The position numbers were made by a program, and so were the translations under genes. Source: Candidatus Thorarchaeota archaeon (GTDB lineage: Archaea > Asgardarchaeota > Thorarchaeia > Thorarchaeales > Thorarchaeaceae). From it: a DNA stretch of 44,497 nucleotides. Each line of letters starts with the position of its first letter. The stretch's first letter is position 1. Shown piece after piece: positions 42,701 through 44,497 of the stretch. The notes beneath the pieces are model-generated. The model was not told the DNA's origin. It ran no database searches and saw nothing but the letters and a program-made list of their open reading frames with translations. The stretch lies in assembly GCA_016840855.1 (NCBI GenBank), contig JAEORO010000198.1, positions 1 through 44,497 of the forward strand. The letters are read 5' to 3'.

Positions 42701-44497
42701 TGGAGGTCTTAGATGACCATTACGGACCGGCGACCTATGTAAGTGGGGACTTTGATGGAGATGGATGTCTTGATGTGGATGAAACTTGGGTCTTCCAGGT
42801 GTTTGGTTTCATTGTAGACATTCATGATTATGAAGAAGAAGACCCAATAATCAACACAGCCACTGCGACTGGTCAAGACCTTGATGGTGACGCTGTGACT
42901 CCTGTGTTTGACACATGGGTGACAGACATTCTACACCGAGAGGGCACTCTGACAGTAATGAAGACAGGGCCAGAAACAGCTTATCATGGTGACTCTGTGA
43001 TTTTCTACGTGGATGTGACCTATTCTAGTGACGATGGGTCTCCAGCCCAAAATATTGTGGTCACAGACGACAAGTACACCACCGTGACCCGTGTCCGGAT
43101 TGGTGACGATGATGATGGTGACGCATTACTCGAGCTTGGTGAAGTCTGGCACTACGAGGTATCAGGTACTATTCCAGCCATGCATGTTGAAGGAGAAGAG
43201 GACCCCATAGTCAACACAGCCACTGCGACTGGTCAAGATCTTGATGGCGATACTGTGAATCCTGGGTCTGACACATGGACCACAGACATCTTGCACCGAG
43301 AGGGCACTCTGACAGTGGTGAAGACAGGGCCAGAAACAGCTTATCATGGTGACTCTATGACTTACTATGTAGAGGTGACCTATTCTAGTGACGATGGATC
43401 TCCAGCGCAAAATATTGAGGTCACAGATGACAAGTACGCTATAGTGACTCGTGTGGATATTGGTCTAGAGGATGATAGCGATCTACTCCTCGAGCCTGGT
43501 GAAGTCTGGTACTACGAAGTGTCCGGTACTATCGGAGCTCATGTTGAGGGAGAAGAAGATCCAATTGTCAACACTGCTACTGCGACTGGACAGGACCTTG
43601 ATGGCGATGCAGTGACTCCTGGGTCTGATGACCATTCGACAGACATCTTACACACTGAAGGCACTCTGACAGTGGTGAAGACTGGGCCAGAAACAGCTTA
43701 TCATGGAGCATCAGTGACCTATGAGGTTGCTGTGACTTATACAAGTGTTGATGGGTCTCCAGCTCAGAACATTGTGGTCACTGATGATGAGTATGCCACA
43801 GTAATACGTGTACGAGTTGGTGATAATGATGATGGTGACGCATTCCTCGAATTTGGGGAGATTTGGTACTACGAAGTGTCAGGTACTATTGGAGTCCACG
43901 ACGACGATGAAGAAGACCCAATTGTCAACATTGTTACAGCTACAGGTAAAGATCTTGATGGCGATGCAGTGACTCCTGGATCTGATGACCATTCGACAGA
44001 CATTTTGCACACTGAAGGCACTCTAACAGTAGTGAAAACCGGACCAGAAGCAGCTTATCATGGTGACTCTGTGACCTATTATGTGGATGTAACTTACTGG
44101 AGTTCTGATGGCTCACCAGCTGTTGATATTCATTTAACAGATGACCACTATACTGCGGTAATCTTCACTGGCGGGGATGCTGATGGAGATGGGTATCTTG
44201 ATGTGGATGAGATTTGGCACTATGAAGTGTCAGGTATGATTGAAACTATGCATGTTGAGGGAGAAGAAGACCCAATTGTCAACTTTGCTACAGCTACAGG
44301 TCAAGATCTTGATGGAGATGAAGTGACTCCTGGGTCTGACACATGGACTACAAATATCCTCCACCGAGAAGGCACTCTGACAGTGGTGAAGACCGGGCCA
44401 GAAACAGCTTATCACGGTGACTCTGTGACTTACTACGTGGATGTGACCTATTCTAGTGACGATGGGTCCCCAGCCCAAAACATTGAGGTCACCGATA
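39709..44497 (+). CDS. Giant secreted DUF11-repeat surface protein (N-terminal 1596 aa; runs off the right edge)
   Basis: An open frame from ATG 39709 (GGGAGAGGG just before it) runs 1596 codons without a stop to the window end. A Sec signal peptide (1-27, KKRAILAIAIFLAVFMVTSAG) is followed by an Ig-like region opening TDKPDYLPGEIVTIFGSGF and a unique region (about 130-380). Three divergent DUF11-like domains begin at 40864, 41209 and 41530, each with KxGP..AEVG...TYT..V.NTG. From 41890 the repeats become regular, about 118 residues each. The acidic D-x-DGDG-LDVGE loops in each unit look like Ca2+ ligands. Proteins of this design form S-layers, adhesins or cell-surface fibres. The C-terminal anchor lies outside the window. 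Confidence 0.87.
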   Translation, partial: MHKLKKRAILAIAIFLAVFMVTSAGSAPYFITPVNSVRSFEIVDNMYTASEAVIWTDKPDYLPGEIVTIFGSGFLADSTIEINVTRPDATIDKDVAPTNGTGCFEYYYDLDGIIGQYNVTATDGISVAATFFTDGLHVDFSQYANIADQWTGAILGSSNSLYFEGRSVPQRVAFVDIFATTGNEHCLTFSHMATKGGIHAYDWLTGWNQGNEPPLDFNPWGEEIGPHVTSQICEDLYNSEYYIFVDVPDDSFTSMSYEGSGSYQDRIDAYEAVNGNRQIKISGNAEISSASFTSFSHNPLSDDTGDSDIEYELTWVSASDQILIQMGGHLAVSGNPTGNPVAWGTGLGASVISGGSYHFKLKQLDCYSLGSQDNQIKGEAIVPAEADLGIVKTGPASAEVGDEITYEFEVTNYGPGDALNVIATDNLLGSITLSGLTDEDGDGFADDLAFDAIATGTATHIIPIPGNDPIVDTVLVESSTLDSNTENNQDSHEVDVLRTGVSIQKIGPTSAEVGELITYTITVTNTGEVDLYITSLNDNLLGDLASFISDGVITLLEGSETFDVTYTVMSSDLDPLPNEVTVHVENQFECDPKTDSASWEVDILHPVISLTKTATDGFGFEIFEAYIGDTITYVFKVENTGDVDLTDIILSDITAICDGALIRGPDEFGDNDDILEPGEIWIYTCTHVVTLTDPDPLPNVASVEGTYAPGKTVDDTDDATVDILHYAGTLHVDKTGPAEVNHGETVFYYVYVWYTSSDGSPAQNVLVTDNHYTLTFDAASDDDSDGQLDVGEIWIYYVEVTIADHFDGEEDPIVNIATASGEDLDGDPVGPVSDSVSTNILHYEGTLHIDKYGPETVYHGDTVTYIVEVWYTSPDNSPAQNVIVTDDHYTLVFMSGDLDSDNLLDVGEVWVYQATVTILAHDDLEEDPIVNIADATGQDLDSDALAQVQDSWTTDILHAEGTLTVVKTGPVAAFHNDPVTYTIEVTYSSPDDSPATNVEVLDDHYGPATYVSGDFDGDGCLDVDETWVFQVFGFIVDIHDYEEEDPIINTATATGQDLDGDAVTPVFDTWVTDILHREGTLTVMKTGPETAYHGDSVIFYVDVTYSSDDGSPAQNIVVTDDKYTTVTRVRIGDDDDGDALLELGEVWHYEVSGTIPAMHVEGEEDPIVNTATATGQDLDGDTVNPGSDTWTTDILHREGTLTVVKTGPETAYHGDSMTYYVEVTYSSDDGSPAQNIEVTDDKYAIVTRVDIGLEDDSDLLLEPGEVWYYEVSGTIGAHVEGEEDPIVNTATATGQDLDGDAVTPGSDDHSTDILHTEGTLTVVKTGPETAYHGASVTYEVAVTYTSVDGSPAQNIVVTDDEYATVIRVRVGDNDDGDAFLEFGEIWYYEVSGTIGVHDDDEEDPIVNIVTATGKDLDGDAVTPGSDDHSTDILHTEGTLTVVKTGPEAAYHGDSVTYYVDVTYWSSDGSPAVDIHLTDDHYTAVIFTGGDADGDGYLDVDEIWHYEVSGMIETMHVEGEEDPIVNFATATGQDLDGDEVTPGSDTWTTNILHREGTLTVVKTGPETAYHGDSVTYYVDVTYSSDDGSPAQNIEVTD
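41890..44497 (+). repeat. Tandem array of about 354-bp coding repeats (DUF11-like units)
   Basis: Units begin with the codons for GTL at 41890, 42241, 42589, 42943, 43303, 43660, 44017 and 44371, giving lengths of 351, 348, 354, 360, 357, 357 and 354 nt; the eighth is cut by the window edge. The consensus is GTLTVVKTGPETAYHGDSVT, then YYVDVTYSSDDGSPAQNI, an acidic DDDGD loop, GEVWYYEVSGTI, EEDPIVNTATATGQDLDGD and TDILHREG. Units 4, 5 and 8 keep long stretches that are nearly identical at the DNA level, which indicates recent duplication or gene conversion. The array is in frame throughout. Confidence 0.88.

Noticed and set aside
43162..44478. Two similar minus-strand open frames of 82 codons
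   Set aside because: Their similarity only mirrors the DNA repeats of the giant surface-protein gene on the plus strand.
41890..44497. Regular repeats considered as a CRISPR or satellite array
   Set aside because: The units are about 354 bp, stay in one reading frame and encode a protein domain; there are no short repeats with unique spacers.

Overview
This window looks like chromosomal DNA from an Asgard-type archaeon; a Thorarchaeia-like lineage is my best guess. The base composition is moderately AT-rich. The points for this placement are: an Arf-like small GTPase built into a longin-like multidomain protein; an archaeal/ER-type (S26B) signal peptidase; TATA-like boxes about 25-30 nt before several starts; mixed Shine-Dalgarno-led and apparently leaderless genes; frequent GTG/TTG starts; and many short lineage-specific proteins. 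No rRNA, tRNA, CRISPR array, transposase or phage gene was recognised. The lineage is inferred from gene content only.

Layout. 1-5630: TPR fragment, two unknown soluble proteins, small membrane proteins, two GNAT acetyltransferases, a secreted membrane-anchored DJ-1/PfpI protein and a VOC protein. 5650-9183: two DNA methyltransferases in tandem, an N6-adenine enzyme and a cytosine-5 enzyme with circularly permuted motif order, without a visible restriction nuclease. 9262-13029: two tandem paralogues with the order longin-like / G domain / longin-like / winged helix; the second has intact GTPase motifs, the first has lost them. 13033-17404: a beta-CASP metallo-beta-lactamase with a long unknown N-terminus, an NAD-kinase homologue with an altered GGDG motif fused to a winged helix, and divergent nadA. 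17434-28335: housekeeping and small-molecule genes (HAD phosphatase, pyrophosphatase, CaCA exchanger, membrane-TPR protein, 2-amino-3-ketobutyrate CoA ligase, HD hydrolase, pirin, YhhN) with several unknowns. 28453-36461: GNAT, an AAA-type ATPase, signal peptidase, an unknown protein, then an MBL-rhodanese / gamma-glutamyltransferase / aspartase run. 36468-39207: a Na/Pi cotransporter-PhoU protein divergent from an endonuclease/exonuclease/phosphatase-fold protein, separated by a cluster of TTAC/GTAA half-sites. 39231-39660: very AT-rich non-coding DNA. 39709 to the right edge: the start of a very large secreted protein with about 118-residue DUF11-like repeats.

Most striking points: (1) the GTPase/pseudo-GTPase longin pair, which could form an asymmetric complex; (2) the circularly permuted cytosine methyltransferase beside an adenine methyltransferase; (3) the NAD-kinase-winged-helix fusion facing nadA across a spacer with repeated motifs, which suggests an NAD(P)-responsive regulator; (4) the TTAC-N5-GTAA operator cluster between phosphate-related genes; (5) the near-identical tandem repeats of the giant surface protein. 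All functional statements come from reading motifs by eye; no database search was run.
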